Assembly: GCF_004137355.1 (NCBI RefSeq)
Contig: NZ_SDVB01000248.1
Span: 1-64,000 of the forward strand
Direction of reading: 5' to 3'
DNA: 64,000 nt
DNA from: Ciceribacter ferrooxidans
Lineage (GTDB): Bacteria; Pseudomonadota; Alphaproteobacteria; Rhizobiales; Rhizobiaceae
Shown here: in pieces, positions 45,920 to 54,865 of the stretch
Layout: each line of letters starts with the position of its first letter
How positions within the stretch are numbered: the stretch's first letter is position 1
The notes under the pieces: model-generated
What the model was told of the DNA's origin: nothing
The model's database searches: none
What the model saw: the letters and a program-made list of their open reading frames with translations, nothing else
Made by a program: the position numbers and the translations under genes

Positions 45920-46112
45920 ATAGCCACGGGCCGGGATGCAGTTCGAAGAACAGGGGCCACATCGGTTCAGAGAGCTTCGTGCTCGAGCGCCGGGACTGGT
46001 TTACCCCATTCTGAACATTGAAGTCCTTTCCGCATCGTTCCGTCAGTCGATCTTCCCACCGGGGCTTGTCGCCCCAAGCATCACCGCATTACCTTTCGAA
46101 GAAGGCAGCGGA

Positions 46113-47126
46113 TTATGCCATTCTATAATTCTGCTCCCTGGTCATCATTGCCCATATGATGCGCGCCATTTTGTTGGCGAGCGCGACAGCCGCCACCATC
46201 CGAGGCTTTCGTCCGAGAATGGCTCCAAGCCAGTTGTCCGGCAACACGCCCTTGCGCACGATCCAACGGATCAGGCTCATGGCTCCGACGATGAGTAGCT
46301 TCCGGATGTCGGTCTGCCCCATCTTGCTGACACCACCAAGTCGGGTCTTCCCACCGGTGGAGTGTTGCCTCGGCACAAGGCCCAGCCAGGCAGCAAAATT
46401 CCGGCCGCTCTTGAACGCACGAAGATCGGGAGCAAACGCGAGGATCGCGCCGGCGGTCACGGGACCGACGCCGGGAACGGTGCAAAGTCGGCGCATCTCT
46501 TCATTCGCCTTGGTGGCTTCTCGAAGCTTCAGCATCAGACCATCAATCTTCTCGGTCAACAGCCTGATCTGGTCTAAGTAAAGCTCTCCGATCTCTCTGA
46601 CTCCTTTCGGAAGATCATTCGTCTCATCGGCCAGAATGCCTGTGACAGCACTGAGATTGGCCGGTCCCTGCGCCACGATGATCCCAAACTCGCCGAGGTG
46701 ACCGCGCAGTGCATTGATGAGTTGGGTGCGCTGACGCACGAAGCACTGGTGAGTACGGAATGCCACCGCGCGTGCCTGATGCTCAGCGCTCTTGACTTCG
46801 ACATAATGGATGTTCGGGCGTAACGTAGCCTCCGCGATGGCGGCTGCATCGGCTGCGTCATTCTTCTGCCGTTTGACGAACGGCTTCACGTAGATTGGTG
46901 GGATCAGCCGCACATCATGGCCGCAGCCTTGGGCGAAGCGGCCCCAGAAATGGCTGGTGGCACAGGCGTCCATCGCAACGATGCACGGCGGCTGCTCGTG
47001 CAACAATTGCTGCAGCCGAGTCCGCGACAGGACGCGATTGAATAGAACCGCCCCACCGCGATCCGTTGCACAGACTTGGAAGCTCCGTTTGGCGAGGTCG
47101 ATCGCAAGGATATGCACTGATGTCAT
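46113..47126 (-). CDS. IS110-family transposase
   Basis: About 337 residues. The N-terminal DEDD/RuvC-like domain starts with AIDLAKRSFQ (catalytic Asp) and includes KNDAADAAAIAEA. The C-terminal transposase_20 domain has the HhH-like PGVGPVTAGAILA and the region GLVPRQHSTGGKTRLGGVSKMG carrying the catalytic Ser. Start at ATG 47126, preceded by GGAGG. IS110 enzymes insert without terminal inverted repeats and are guided by a bridge RNA from the element's non-coding end. Here the longer non-coding stretch, about 290 bases, lies downstream of the gene (46112-45820), as in the IS1111 subgroup. Confidence 0.93.
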   Translation of the reverse strand: MTSVHILAIDLAKRSFQVCATDRGGAVLFNRVLSRTRLQQLLHEQPPCIVAMDACATSHFWGRFAQGCGHDVRLIPPIYVKPFVKRQKNDAADAAAIAEATLRPNIHYVEVKSAEHQARAVAFRTHQCFVRQRTQLINALRGHLGEFGIIVAQGPANLSAVTGILADETNDLPKGVREIGELYLDQIRLLTEKIDGLMLKLREATKANEEMRRLCTVPGVGPVTAGAILAFAPDLRAFKSGRNFAAWLGLVPRQHSTGGKTRLGGVSKMGQTDIRKLLIVGAMSLIRWIVRKGVLPDNWLGAILGRKPRMVAAVALANKMARIIWAMMTREQNYRMA

Positions 47127-47216
47127 CTGCCTTCCCTCCGTAAGCGCCACCATGGCGTGAAGCAGGCATCATACGCCGACGCCGGACGAAGGGGGAATCC
47201 ACCCCATCAGTTCAGT
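47050..47216 (-). repeat. Inverted duplication of the IS110 5' end (right copy)
   Basis: The copy belonging to the intact IS110 element: 5' leader plus the first codons of the transposase. It is inverted relative to 45653-45819 with about 1.23 kb between them, so the whole element is flanked by a long inverted repeat made from its own sequence. Confidence 0.85.
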
Positions 47217-47280
47217 CGATCGCGCCGGTTCGCGCGCGGACGATCGAGAGATTGGCCAAGCGGACTGGGGGAACGGCCCC

Positions 47281-47650
47281 TTACGAGACAGGCGGCAAAC
47301 AGATTGCTCTCCAGAGACCGTCTTTCCAGTCCGCCTCCGCTGTGCCGGACGGGCGGATCGGATAGTCGGCACCTCCAACGGACACCTTGGCCGGGTCGCT
47401 GCATTTCACGAAGGCGCGATGCTTGCCGGGGTCCCCGTATACAGTTCCGCTCTCGGAACCGCCTTGTGAAAGCGATATGAGAACATCGAAATCATACCCC
47501 GCCCGTTCAGCGTTGCCTTTGCTGACGAGACCAAGACTGACGACGGTATTATCATTGAAACGCGCCGTGTAAAAAAATCACCGGCTCTACTGCCTTTGCA
47601 GCAGAAGCCAACGGCAATGCGGCAAAAAGTGCGATCACATACCGGCGCAT
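47281..47650 (-). pseudogene. Small secreted protein broken by a frameshift at a 7-A/T run
   Basis: The ATG at 47650 opens a clear signal peptide (MRRYVIALFAALPLASAAKA). The frame is lost at a run of seven T (minus strand; 47571-47577) and stops soon after. Removing one T restores a frame to a TAA at 47281, giving about 122 residues: FYTARFNDNTVVSLGLVSKG, later VKCSDPAK and WRAICLPP, with two cysteines that could form a disulfide. The family is not recognised. It may be a true pseudogene, a slippage switch, or a homopolymer sequencing error. Confidence 0.62.
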
Positions 47651-47810
47651 TCACCCCTCCCACGGCTCATGCGAGGGAGCGACTATATCACGTCGGCGAC
47701 CCGGTCGCCACGAGCCTTATGAATAGCCCCGCATTTCGTAGACACCCTCTGGCTATGTTCTTCGCGGGCGCACGAACTCGACCTCCGACGGCACGGGCGG
47801 AGGTGCAGCA

Positions 47811-48590
47811 TCATCGCGACGCGATCACGGCTTCTGCCGCTTCGACGAAGCCGGAACCACCTGGTCCATTCGTTATCCAGCGCGGAAGACGGGGAAGGTC
47901 ATCGAGATATTTGGTGATGGTGCAAACGCCGACGGTATGCTCGAAAAACGAAAACATCGGTGCATCATTGGTGGAGTCGCCCGCATACAGGACGGCGCCA
48001 CGCTCAGTATCGACGTCAAGCCCATAATGCTCAAGAAGCACGCGCCGCGCCATGGAGAGCTTGTCATATCCGCCGAGCCATCCGAGCACCCAGAGATTGT
48101 TGACGGTAACATCGGCCGAGCGGCTCCGCAAAGTCGCCAGAATCAGCTCTCGTTCCGTCCGATCACGTGGTTGCGCGAAGGCGAGACTCGTGAGCCTGAA
48201 CGGTTGGTCCTCGGCGAAGACCGCCGCAGGGACCGCGTGCAAGACTTCCTCGCCAATCGTTTCCAACTGAACGGTCTTGGCAGCCCGGTCGTCGGCAGCA
48301 TGCCAGAAATGCCGCTCGACAGCATGCGCATTTCTGCCTCGGCGAAAAAAGAAACCACCGTTCTCGCCGATCACACCGTCTACCGGCCACATGCGCGCCA
48401 TTTGATCGCACCACCCGGCGGGCGCGGCAGTCACCGGGATAACGGTGACCCCAGCGCTCTGGAGGTTTTCAAGTGCTGCATATGTCCGGGCCGAAAGTCG
48501 CCCGTTGTACGTCAGCGTTTCGTCCATATCGGTCAAGACGAAACGGACTTCGCGGAACGCGGCAATGTCGGCTTTTTCCAATGGCTGCAT
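47811..48590 (-). CDS. HAD-superfamily (type IIB) sugar-phosphatase-like hydrolase
   Basis: A 259-residue HAD hydrolase. Motif I is LTDMDETLT (nucleophile Asp about residue 21), motif II is a Thr in VIPVTAAPAGW, and motif IV is YAGDSTNDAPMF. The cap placement and motifs fit the IIB group (Cof, SPP, mannosyl-3-phosphoglycerate or trehalose-6-phosphate phosphatases). The substrate is not predictable. It stands alone, minus strand, between the frameshifted secreted gene and the Rrf2 regulator. Confidence 0.87.
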   Translation of the reverse strand: MQPLEKADIAAFREVRFVLTDMDETLTYNGRLSARTYAALENLQSAGVTVIPVTAAPAGWCDQMARMWPVDGVIGENGGFFFRRGRNAHAVERHFWHAADDRAAKTVQLETIGEEVLHAVPAAVFAEDQPFRLTSLAFAQPRDRTERELILATLRSRSADVTVNNLWVLGWLGGYDKLSMARRVLLEHYGLDVDTERGAVLYAGDSTNDAPMFSFFEHTVGVCTITKYLDDLPRLPRWITNGPGGSGFVEAAEAVIASR

Positions 48591-48707
48591 AGCGGTCTCT
48601 GATGTTTATAGGAGCACCTACTCGAGGAGTCCCGGGCTTTTTGTGATCCCCTCGAAACTGGGACGTTTTCGACGACGAGGCGGAGTTTCGGCTTGCACGT
48701 TTAACAA

Positions 48708-48728
48708 GTAAAAACTATCTATTTGGCA
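48708..48728 (+). promoter_or_regulatory. AT-rich putative operator upstream of the Rrf2 gene
   Basis: AAAAACTATCTATTT (within 48708-48728) resembles the element upstream of the ssu operon at 58067-58090, which reads AAAAACTATAGATAT on the minus strand. It lies 66-86 bases before the Rrf2 ATG. Possible autoregulatory site. Confidence 0.4.
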
Positions 48729-48793
48729 GAATACTCCCCGACAACGCGGGCGGCAGCCGCCCCGATGCAAACGATGAAGATCGAGTTCTCTCC

Positions 48794-49258
48794 ATGCTCA
48801 CCAAAAAAGGGAAATACGGATTGAAGGCGCTGGTCGACCTTGCGCAACTAGGTCCGGGCGAAACCGCGTTCGTCACCGAAATCGCCGCGCGCAACAATAT
48901 TCCGAAAAAGTTCCTCGACACGATCCTTCTCGAACTGCGCAACAACGGCATCCTGCGCTCGAAGAAGGGGCCGAATGGCGGTTACTCGCTTTCAAAGCCC
49001 TCCGACGAGATCATGATCGGTCAGGTGATCCGGGCGCTTGACGGCCCGCTTGCGCCGATCCGTTGCGCCAGCCGCACTGCGTTCGAAGCCTGCGACGACT
49101 GCGCGGATCCGGTGAGCTGCCAGGTGCGCCTGTCGATGACCGAAGTGCGCGATGCCATTGCCACCATTCTCGACAACATGACGCTCACCCAGTTCGTCGC
49201 GCGCGAGAAATCCGCCGGCACCGAAGCCACGTCACGACTCGAACCGCAGGCCCGTTGA
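48794..49258 (+). CDS. Rrf2-family transcriptional regulator (putative sulfur regulator)
   Basis: A 154-residue winged-helix protein (KKGKYGLKALVDLA, EIAARNNIPKKFLDTILLELRNNGILRSKKGPNGGYSLS). The cysteine cluster CASRTAFEACDDCADPVSC (about residues 91-109) could bind an Fe-S cluster or sense thiols, as in IscR/NsrR-type members. CymR, another family member, controls cysteine metabolism. Standing at the edge of a large sulfur-scavenging island, this one is the prime candidate to control those genes through the AT-rich motifs noted elsewhere. A role in iron (RirA-like) is less likely from context. Confidence 0.88.
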   Translation: MLTKKGKYGLKALVDLAQLGPGETAFVTEIAARNNIPKKFLDTILLELRNNGILRSKKGPNGGYSLSKPSDEIMIGQVIRALDGPLAPIRCASRTAFEACDDCADPVSCQVRLSMTEVRDAIATILDNMTLTQFVAREKSAGTEATSRLEPQAR

Positions 49259-49280
49259 CCCACACGAAGCGCCGGAAGGA

Positions 49281-50300
49281 CTAAGTCGCCCTTTCGCCCC
49301 GGTCGGCAAGCATCTGTCGGCCAAGGGCGATGATGACGGTGTCCTCCTCCCCTGTCGCCGTTCGCCCGGTATCCATCCGTTGCGCGACAAGGCCGAGAAT
49401 GGTCGCGAGCCGGTGGGCCTCGGCGATCGTCGCGGCCGCGGGGTTGACCTGAGCGACGTCGATCACAGCGGCGACACGCAGGATCTGGGCATAAGCCGTC
49501 TCGATCTCCACCTGGCGCCAGCCGATTGCATGGTCCGATGCCGCCGTTGCATCCCTCGCAGAACCGATCGATGCAAGAACTGCCTCCAGACCTCGCCTGC
49601 TCTGCCCGAGGATGACGGCAGCCCGCAACAACCTGTACACGCCCTCGACCATCGGGGCCGCATGGCTTGTGAGGGAAAGTACACTGTCGGCCGCCACGTG
49701 AACGCCGGCGAGCCGCAGCTGCGAAACCCCCGCATCCCCCGCTTCGGAGAAGTCGAGCCCAGGTGCGTTGTGCGGCACAAGCAGCAGTGCCGACTGCCCG
49801 GAAGGATCGGCTGCGGGTACAGCAATCCATTCCGCATCGATCGCCGCGGCAACCTCAACCCTCCCGTCGACGCGCACACCCATGCCGTCCGGCAGGAATC
49901 GGGCTTCGGCTCTCCACCCCGCGATGCCGCCGCCGGTCGCCAAAAGGAAGCGCTCGCCGCCCGAGGACTTGGCGAAGGCGGTTCCGCGCTGCCCTTCGCT
50001 GCCGGCATTGCGGATCGCCTCGAGCGCGGCGCAATGGGATGCAAGGGTTTCCGCCGCCCTGGCCGAGACGGTGGCGATCAGCGCGATTGCCTCGGCGAGG
50101 ACGACGTTGGAGACATCGAGGCCACCGAAATCGCTCGGCACGGAGACGGCGAGAAGACCCGACCGGCCCAGAGCCTCAGCGACCGGCCATCGTACCATGG
50201 CGGGAAGCACGGCGGACGCGACGGCGAGCACCTCATCTTCCGCAGCGATGCGATTGGGTACGCTACGCAAGCGCTCATGCAGGTTCGTAATGGTTCCCAT
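49281..50300 (-). CDS. Acyl-CoA-dehydrogenase-like flavoprotein (SfnB/DszC-like)
   Basis: About 339 residues, shorter than typical family members (about 390-420). N-terminal helical domain (VRWPVAEALGRSGLLAVSVP then GGLDVSNVVLAEAIALIA) and beta/C-terminal regions are recognisable. Start at ATG 50300 with GGAG upstream. Related proteins act as reduced-flavin-dependent monooxygenases on organosulfur compounds (SfnB, DszC), and the neighbours (flavin reductase, ssu genes) favour that over fatty-acid oxidation. Parts of the C-terminal flavin contacts may be missing, so activity is uncertain. Confidence 0.8.
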   Translation of the reverse strand: MGTITNLHERLRSVPNRIAAEDEVLAVASAVLPAMVRWPVAEALGRSGLLAVSVPSDFGGLDVSNVVLAEAIALIATVSARAAETLASHCAALEAIRNAGSEGQRGTAFAKSSGGERFLLATGGGIAGWRAEARFLPDGMGVRVDGRVEVAAAIDAEWIAVPAADPSGQSALLLVPHNAPGLDFSEAGDAGVSQLRLAGVHVAADSVLSLTSHAAPMVEGVYRLLRAAVILGQSRRGLEAVLASIGSARDATAASDHAIGWRQVEIETAYAQILRVAAVIDVAQVNPAAATIAEAHRLATILGLVAQRMDTGRTATGEEDTVIIALGRQMLADRGERAT

Positions 50301-50369
50301 TGCTTGCTCCTTCCGCTTCTGCGGGCGGATCCCACCACGACTTCGCAAGGACCCAGACCGCTGCCGCCA

Positions 50370-50501
50370 TCAAATGAGGACGATGACGGCGATCAGGAAC
50401 AAAATCGACGACAGTGCCGCAACCGGCGCCAGGCGTTCAACCAAGGGGGCTGTCGTCATTTTCGAACCCTCGCGGATCAGGCTGTCGGAAATATGAACCA
50501 T
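50370..50501 (-). CDS. 43-residue single-helix membrane protein
   Basis: MVHISDSLIREGSKMTTAPL then VERLAPVAALSSILFLIAVI, ending VLI. A GAGGAGG ribosome site sits five bases before the ATG, which makes translation credible. The C-terminal half is one membrane helix. It lies between the acyl-CoA-dehydrogenase-like gene and another small ORF, all on the minus strand with short gaps. Function unknown. Confidence 0.55.
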   Translation of the reverse strand: MVHISDSLIREGSKMTTAPLVERLAPVAALSSILFLIAVIVLI

Positions 50502-50511
50502 GATCGCCTCC

Positions 50512-50703
50512 TCACCAGAGGACCGGGAACATGCACCAGAAGAAACCTTCCTGGTCTCGGGCGCACTCTCCACGTGTGTCGGGCCTGGCATCCAGGTTCT
50601 CGACCGGAGGCTTGCGGCTGGCCATCGCATCGCCATCCGCCGGCGCCTTGCGCCGCGTGATGCCGAACAGATCGAAGGAAAAGCTGTCTATACCCATCGG
50701 CAT
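50512..50703 (-). CDS. 63-residue small protein, unknown function
   Basis: Starts MPMGIDSFSFDLFGITRRKA and ends FFWCMFPVLW. The ATG is preceded by AGGAGGAATGAGGC. It is ten bases upstream of the 43-residue ORF, in the same direction, and an AT-rich motif at 50773-50793 lies upstream. The good ribosome site and operon-like spacing support a real gene. No family recognised. Confidence 0.5.
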   Translation of the reverse strand: MPMGIDSFSFDLFGITRRKAPADGDAMASRKPPVENLDARPDTRGECARDQEGFFWCMFPVLW

Positions 50704-50772
50704 GCCTCATTCCTCCTGCTGCGCTCACTACGAGCCGACGACACAGTTTCGCCGCATCTCGATCGCTCGTCA

Positions 50773-50793
50773 ATATTTTCGATAAAAATACTG
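50773..50793 (-). promoter_or_regulatory. AT-rich putative operator upstream of the small-ORF operon
   Basis: The minus strand reads TTTTATCGAAAATAT, differing at one position from TTTTATAGAAAATAT at 51517-51538. It lies 70-90 bases upstream of the 63-residue ORF start. Likely a binding site of the same regulator. Confidence 0.5.
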
Positions 50794-50880
50794 TTCTATT
50801 CTGCAAGGCGAGCGTGGCACACCATTCTCCGCGCGGCGGGACCCGAGCAAAGGCGGCGGAAGTCGCTGCAGTCCACCCGA

Positions 50881-51429
50881 TCAGCCATCGAGCGGCAGAT
50901 AGCGCCCGTTGCCATAGATCAGCGAACCTCCACCGAGGATGCGAATGGCGACCACGCGGCCGATGACGAGGGCGTGGCTGTGCCGCTCCAGCACCTCCTC
51001 CACCTCGCAGTCGATGGCAGAGGCCGCATCTTCCAGGACCGGCGCGCCGGAAGCGAGCGTGGTCCAGGATGCGCCGCGATAGCGTTCGGGACCTCTCAGT
51101 CCGCCCTTTCCGGCGAACTGGTTGGCCAGCCCCTCGTGCAGCGGGCCGACGACGTTGACGCAGAAATGGCCGAAGCGCTCGACCACCGGCCAGGTGGAAG
51201 AGCTGCGATTGAGCGAGACCAGCATGCGCGGCGGTTCGACCGAGAGGGCAGTCGCCGAGGTGACAGTCGCGCCGGTGCGCGCCTCGCCGTCGCCGGCCGT
51301 GATGATGCTCACCCCGCCGCCCAGATTGCGCAAGGCGGACTTGAGCCCATCGGCATCGACCGAGGTCTCGGCGCCGGGAAACAGCGGCTCGTGCTTGACG
51401 TTGCCGAGGTTGAGAAGCGAACTGTTCAT
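50881..51429 (-). CDS. Flavin reductase-like protein
   Basis: About 182 residues of the FMN-binding split-barrel flavin reductase family: LKSALRNLGGGVSIITAGDG, TGATVTSATALSVEPPRMLVSLNRSS, FCVNVV, then VLERHSHALVIGRVV. It would supply reduced FMN to SsuD, SfnB-like and NtaA-type monooxygenases in this island. The ATG at 51429 is chosen because GGAG lies six bases upstream; other in-frame ATGs at 51441 and 51468 lack a site. It is divergent from the FAD protein, with a 22-bp palindrome between. Confidence 0.88.
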   Translation of the reverse strand: MNSSLLNLGNVKHEPLFPGAETSVDADGLKSALRNLGGGVSIITAGDGEARTGATVTSATALSVEPPRMLVSLNRSSSTWPVVERFGHFCVNVVGPLHEGLANQFAGKGGLRGPERYRGASWTTLASGAPVLEDAASAIDCEVEEVLERHSHALVIGRVVAIRILGGGSLIYGNGRYLPLDG

Positions 51430-51516
51430 CGAGAACTCCATGAGGCTGCAATCCAGGATCGGGGGCACTTATACCAGCGCGGCCATGCTCACCGTAGACA
51501 TCCGATTTCATAATCT

Positions 51517-51538
51517 ATATATTTTATAGAAAATATAT
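51517..51538. promoter_or_regulatory. 22-bp AT-rich palindrome in a divergent sulfur promoter
   Basis: Nine-base arms ATATATTTT/AAAATATAT around ATAG, between the flavin reductase (minus) and the FAD protein (plus) genes. It closely matches the element at 50773-50793 and resembles those at 58067-58090 and 59411-59437. Confidence 0.6.
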
Positions 51539-51597
51539 CTGCGAGGGTCCTTCCGAGGTCGCATCGGGAGCGACAGCTTCCACAGAGGGAGAACGCC

Positions 51598-53058
51598 ATG
51601 CTGCGAATGACCTTACCCTTGGAAAGACGTGTCATTCCCACCGGCGCGCGATCCTGCAGGGTCGCCATCGTCGGAGGAGGATTTTCCGGCGCGTCGCTTG
51701 CTCGCCAGCTGGCGCTCGGCGCGCCTTGGAACGATCGTCAGATCATCGTGTTTGAACCACGCGCCGGCCTGGGCGCGGGTCTTGCCTATGATACTTCCGA
51801 CCCTGCCCTCAGGCTCAATGTCGAAGCGTCGCGGATGCGAGCCATTCCCGGAGAGCCGGAAGCCTTTGCCCGCTGGCTCGAAGCACACGGATGGAAAGAT
51901 CATGATCCGGATGCCCGCGTCGGCAATGGCAGCATCTATGCCCGCAGATCCGACTTCGCTCGCTTCATGGCCGAACGGATGCAGCCGTTTCTCGACCGCG
52001 GCACGGTGCAGCACGTTCGCGAACGGGTCGAGGAGATTGAACGGTCGGATGCGGGTTGGTGCTTGACAGGAAGTCTCGGAACCGAGATTGTCGCCGACAT
52101 CGTGGTGATCGCAACAAGCCATCCAGGGCCCAAGGCGCCCGGCATGATCGCCCTGGCGCTCAACGGCCACCCGCGTTTCATTACCGATCCGTCGCGAACC
52201 GAAGCGCTTTCTTCCATCCGCCCGGGAGAAAGGGTGCTTCTTCTCGGCGCAGGTCTGACGGCCTTCGACATCATCGCTTCGTTGCGGGATCGCGGCCATG
52301 ACGGCGAGATCCTCGCTTTTTCGCGCTCCGGCCTGTTGCCACAGCCGCAGGTCACGGGCACGCTCGCCCCGACCGGTAACTTCGTCCTGCCGGCGGTATC
52401 CAGTGCCCGAGAGCTTCTGCGGCGGGTGCGTCTCGCGATTGCCGAAGCGGAACGCTCCGGCCTTCCCTGGCAGAGCGTCTTCGACGCGCTTCGCCAGCAG
52501 GGGCAGACGATCTGGCAGGTCCTGCCGCACGCGGAACAGGCGCGGCTGCTGCGACATCTGCGCCGCCGCTTCGAGACTCACCGCTACCGGATGCCGCCGC
52601 AGGTCGCGGACCTCATTCGTCAGGATCTTCGCGAGGGCAGGCTTCTCACGCGGGCGGGGCGGATTTGCCGGGTCGAACGCGGCCCTCATGCAATTTCCGT
52701 CGACCTGATCGTCAAGCCCGACGGCATCATCGAGCGTCGGCTGTTCGAATGGGTCGTGGTTGCAACGGGCCCGGACCATAAGGCTGCCATCGGGTCGCAG
52801 CCCTGTCTCGTCGAACTCGAGCGCCAAGGGTACGTCAAGGCGGACGACCATGGCCTGGGTATCGCCTGTGACACCGAAAGCCGCGCCATCGGCTCTGACG
52901 GTCATGTCACGGACGGGCTCTTCGTCGCCGGCCCGCTTGCCCGCGGTACGTTCGGCGAACTCACCGGTGTTCCGGAAATCGCCGCCCAGTCTGAACGGAT
53001 CGCCGCACAGATCATCAAGGGAGCCGACGGCTGTCGACCGATCGTGCATCGTTCGTAG
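51598..53058 (+). CDS. FAD/NAD(P)-binding oxidoreductase (YdhS-like)
   Basis: A 486-residue flavoprotein: FAD-binding VAIVGGGFSGASLARQLA (about residues 22-39), a second nucleotide site RVLLLGAGLTAFDIIASL (about 215-230) and a C-terminal block DGLFVAGPLARGTFGELTGVPEIA. This matches the FAD-NAD(P)-binding family of uncharacterised oxidoreductases/hydroxylases. GGGAGAACGCC precedes the ATG. It is divergent from the flavin reductase and probably joins the sulfur-scavenging set, but its substrate is unknown. Confidence 0.85.
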   Translation: MLRMTLPLERRVIPTGARSCRVAIVGGGFSGASLARQLALGAPWNDRQIIVFEPRAGLGAGLAYDTSDPALRLNVEASRMRAIPGEPEAFARWLEAHGWKDHDPDARVGNGSIYARRSDFARFMAERMQPFLDRGTVQHVRERVEEIERSDAGWCLTGSLGTEIVADIVVIATSHPGPKAPGMIALALNGHPRFITDPSRTEALSSIRPGERVLLLGAGLTAFDIIASLRDRGHDGEILAFSRSGLLPQPQVTGTLAPTGNFVLPAVSSARELLRRVRLAIAEAERSGLPWQSVFDALRQQGQTIWQVLPHAEQARLLRHLRRRFETHRYRMPPQVADLIRQDLREGRLLTRAGRICRVERGPHAISVDLIVKPDGIIERRLFEWVVVATGPDHKAAIGSQPCLVELERQGYVKADDHGLGIACDTESRAIGSDGHVTDGLFVAGPLARGTFGELTGVPEIAAQSERIAAQIIKGADGCRPIVHRS

Positions 53059-53112
53059 GACAAGCGAAGCACTCCGGGACGACCGGCGCCTTCTGGACGG
53101 AAGAGACGGTCT

Positions 53113-53940
53113 TCAGCTCTTGCCGAGGATCGCGTCCAGCAGTTGCCGCTCCAGAGCCGCAAGCTCGGGGTCTCCATGACGCCTCGGATGCGCAGCGCGG
53201 ACAGCCAGATCGAGGGCGACACGCCCCTCGTCGAGCACGATGACGCGATCAGCCAGGTTGACGGCCTCGCTGACGTCATGGGTCACCAGGACTGCGGTGA
53301 AACCCAATTCACGCCAGACGCGGGCGAGAAGCTGTTGCATCGTGATGCGGGTGAGCGCATCGAGGGCGCCCAGCGGTTCATCCAGCACGAGCAGGCCGGG
53401 CTTGCTCACGAGCGACCGCGCCAGCGCCACGCGCTGCCGCTGACCACCCGACAGGCGCGACGGCCATTGCCCGGCTTTTTCGGACAGCTGAACTTCGTCG
53501 AGAGCAGCCAGCGCTTCTCGGCGGGCGGTCCGCGGATCCACGCCTTCACCGAGACCGACCACGACATTGTCGAGCACGTCCGCCCAGGGCAACAGCCTCG
53601 GCTCCTGGAACACGATCCGCGCATTGGGCTCGGCCTCCTCACCTGCCGCGTCGGCGAAGGTGATCGAACCGCCGCTCTGCCTGTCGAGCCCGACCAGCAG
53701 GCGCAGCAGGGTGCTCTTGCCGCAGCCGCTCTTGCCGACGATCGCAATGAACTGGCCCGCAGGCACATCGAGGTCGATGCCGCGCAGGACCTGGTTGCCG
53801 GCAAAACGCTTCTCCACGTTTCGAAGCCTGATCGCCACAGGCCCGACCGCGTTTGCGGCAGGTTCCCGGACACCATGCTCGGCAGACCCTTCGGCAGCCT
53901 CCAGTCCCTCGGCCAATGCGTAGAAGCCATGTCGCATCAT
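53113..53940 (-). CDS. ssuB: Aliphatic sulfonate ABC transporter ATP-binding protein
   Basis: About 275 residues with Walker [10 protein letters not shown], signature [14 protein letters not shown], Walker [13 protein letters not shown] and the H-loop [10 protein letters not shown]. Sequence and operon match SsuB (NrtD/TauB relatives). Start at ATG 53940 or the adjacent ATG, preceded by GAGG; an open frame to 54036 is ignored. Last gene of the ssu operon. It drives sulfonate import through SsuC. Confidence 0.9.
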   Translation of the reverse strand: MMRHGFYALAEGLEAAEGSAEHGVREPAANAVGPVAIRLRNVEKRFAGNQVLRGIDLDVPAGQFIAIVGKSGCGKSTLLRLLVGLDRQSGGSITFADAAGEEAEPNARIVFQEPRLLPWADVLDNVVVGLGEGVDPRTARREALAALDEVQLSEKAGQWPSRLSGGQRQRVALARSLVSKPGLLVLDEPLGALDALTRITMQQLLARVWRELGFTAVLVTHDVSEAVNLADRVIVLDEGRVALDLAVRAAHPRRHGDPELAALERQLLDAILGKS

Positions 53941-53950
53941 CGTTCGATCC

Positions 53951-54787
53951 TCACTTCTGGTAGGCGGGGTTCCAGGAGAGGCTACGCCGCTCCAGGGCTC
54001 GTGCGATGATATCGGCAAGCTTGCCGAGGGCTGCATAGATCAACAGCGACAACACCACGACGTCGGTCATCATGAATTCGCGCGCCTCGTTCGCCATGTG
54101 TCCGATGCCCGACGACGCGGCAATCGATTCAGAGACGATGAGGGTGAGCCACATGATGCCCAGAGCGTAGCGCAGGCCAACGAAGATGGACGGCAACGCG
54201 CCGGGCAGGATGATTTTTCGAAAAAGGGTGAGACTGCTCATGCCGTAGACGCGACCCATTTCGAGCAAATCGCGATCGACGTTTCTGACCCCATGGAACG
54301 TGTTGAGGTAGACGGGGAAAAGCACACCGAGCGAAGTGAGGAAGAGCTTGGATTCCTCGCCGATGCCGAACCACAGGATGACCAGCGGGATCATTGCCAG
54401 ATGCGGGATCGTCCGCAGCATCTGCAGGGTGGTGTCGGTCAGCTGTTCCGCGAGTTTTGAAACCCCGTTGGCGATGCCGAGCAACAGACCGATCGATCCA
54501 CCGACGGCGAGTCCGGCAAGCGCCCGAGCGCCGCTGGCGGCAATATCGTGCAGCAGTTCCCCGGAACTCGACTGTTCGATGAACGCAAATCCCACATCAG
54601 TCGGCGCCGGCATCACCCGCGAAGATATCCAGCCGACCGTCGAGAGCGCCTGCCACAGGAGAACGATCCCGACCGGCAACAGATAGGGCAAAAGCGCACG
54701 AAACCGGATCTTGGGCAGGTTGAGGTTCGGAATTGTCAGGCGCGAGCGCCGCGCCTCGGCATCGGTCACGATCTCGTATGCGGTCAT
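53951..54787 (-). CDS. ssuC: Aliphatic sulfonate ABC transporter permease
   Basis: About 278 residues, six membrane segments, and the EAA loop [26 protein letters not shown]. Typical of the SsuC/TauC/NrtB family. Start at ATG 54787, with GGAGA upstream; it follows ssuD by 78 bases and precedes ssuB by ten. It carries sulfonates across the inner membrane. Confidence 0.92.
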   Translation of the reverse strand: MTAYEIVTDAEARRSRLTIPNLNLPKIRFRALLPYLLPVGIVLLWQALSTVGWISSRVMPAPTDVGFAFIEQSSSGELLHDIAASGARALAGLAVGGSIGLLLGIANGVSKLAEQLTDTTLQMLRTIPHLAMIPLVILWFGIGEESKLFLTSLGVLFPVYLNTFHGVRNVDRDLLEMGRVYGMSSLTLFRKIILPGALPSIFVGLRYALGIMWLTLIVSESIAASSGIGHMANEAREFMMTDVVVLSLLIYAALGKLADIIARALERRSLSWNPAYQK

Positions 54788-54865
54788 GTCCTGTCTCCTG
54801 GTCAAGAGGGGAGCCGCCCGGCGTACCGGGCGGCTGATGGGCGAGCAGAATTCCGATCTGGCGTC

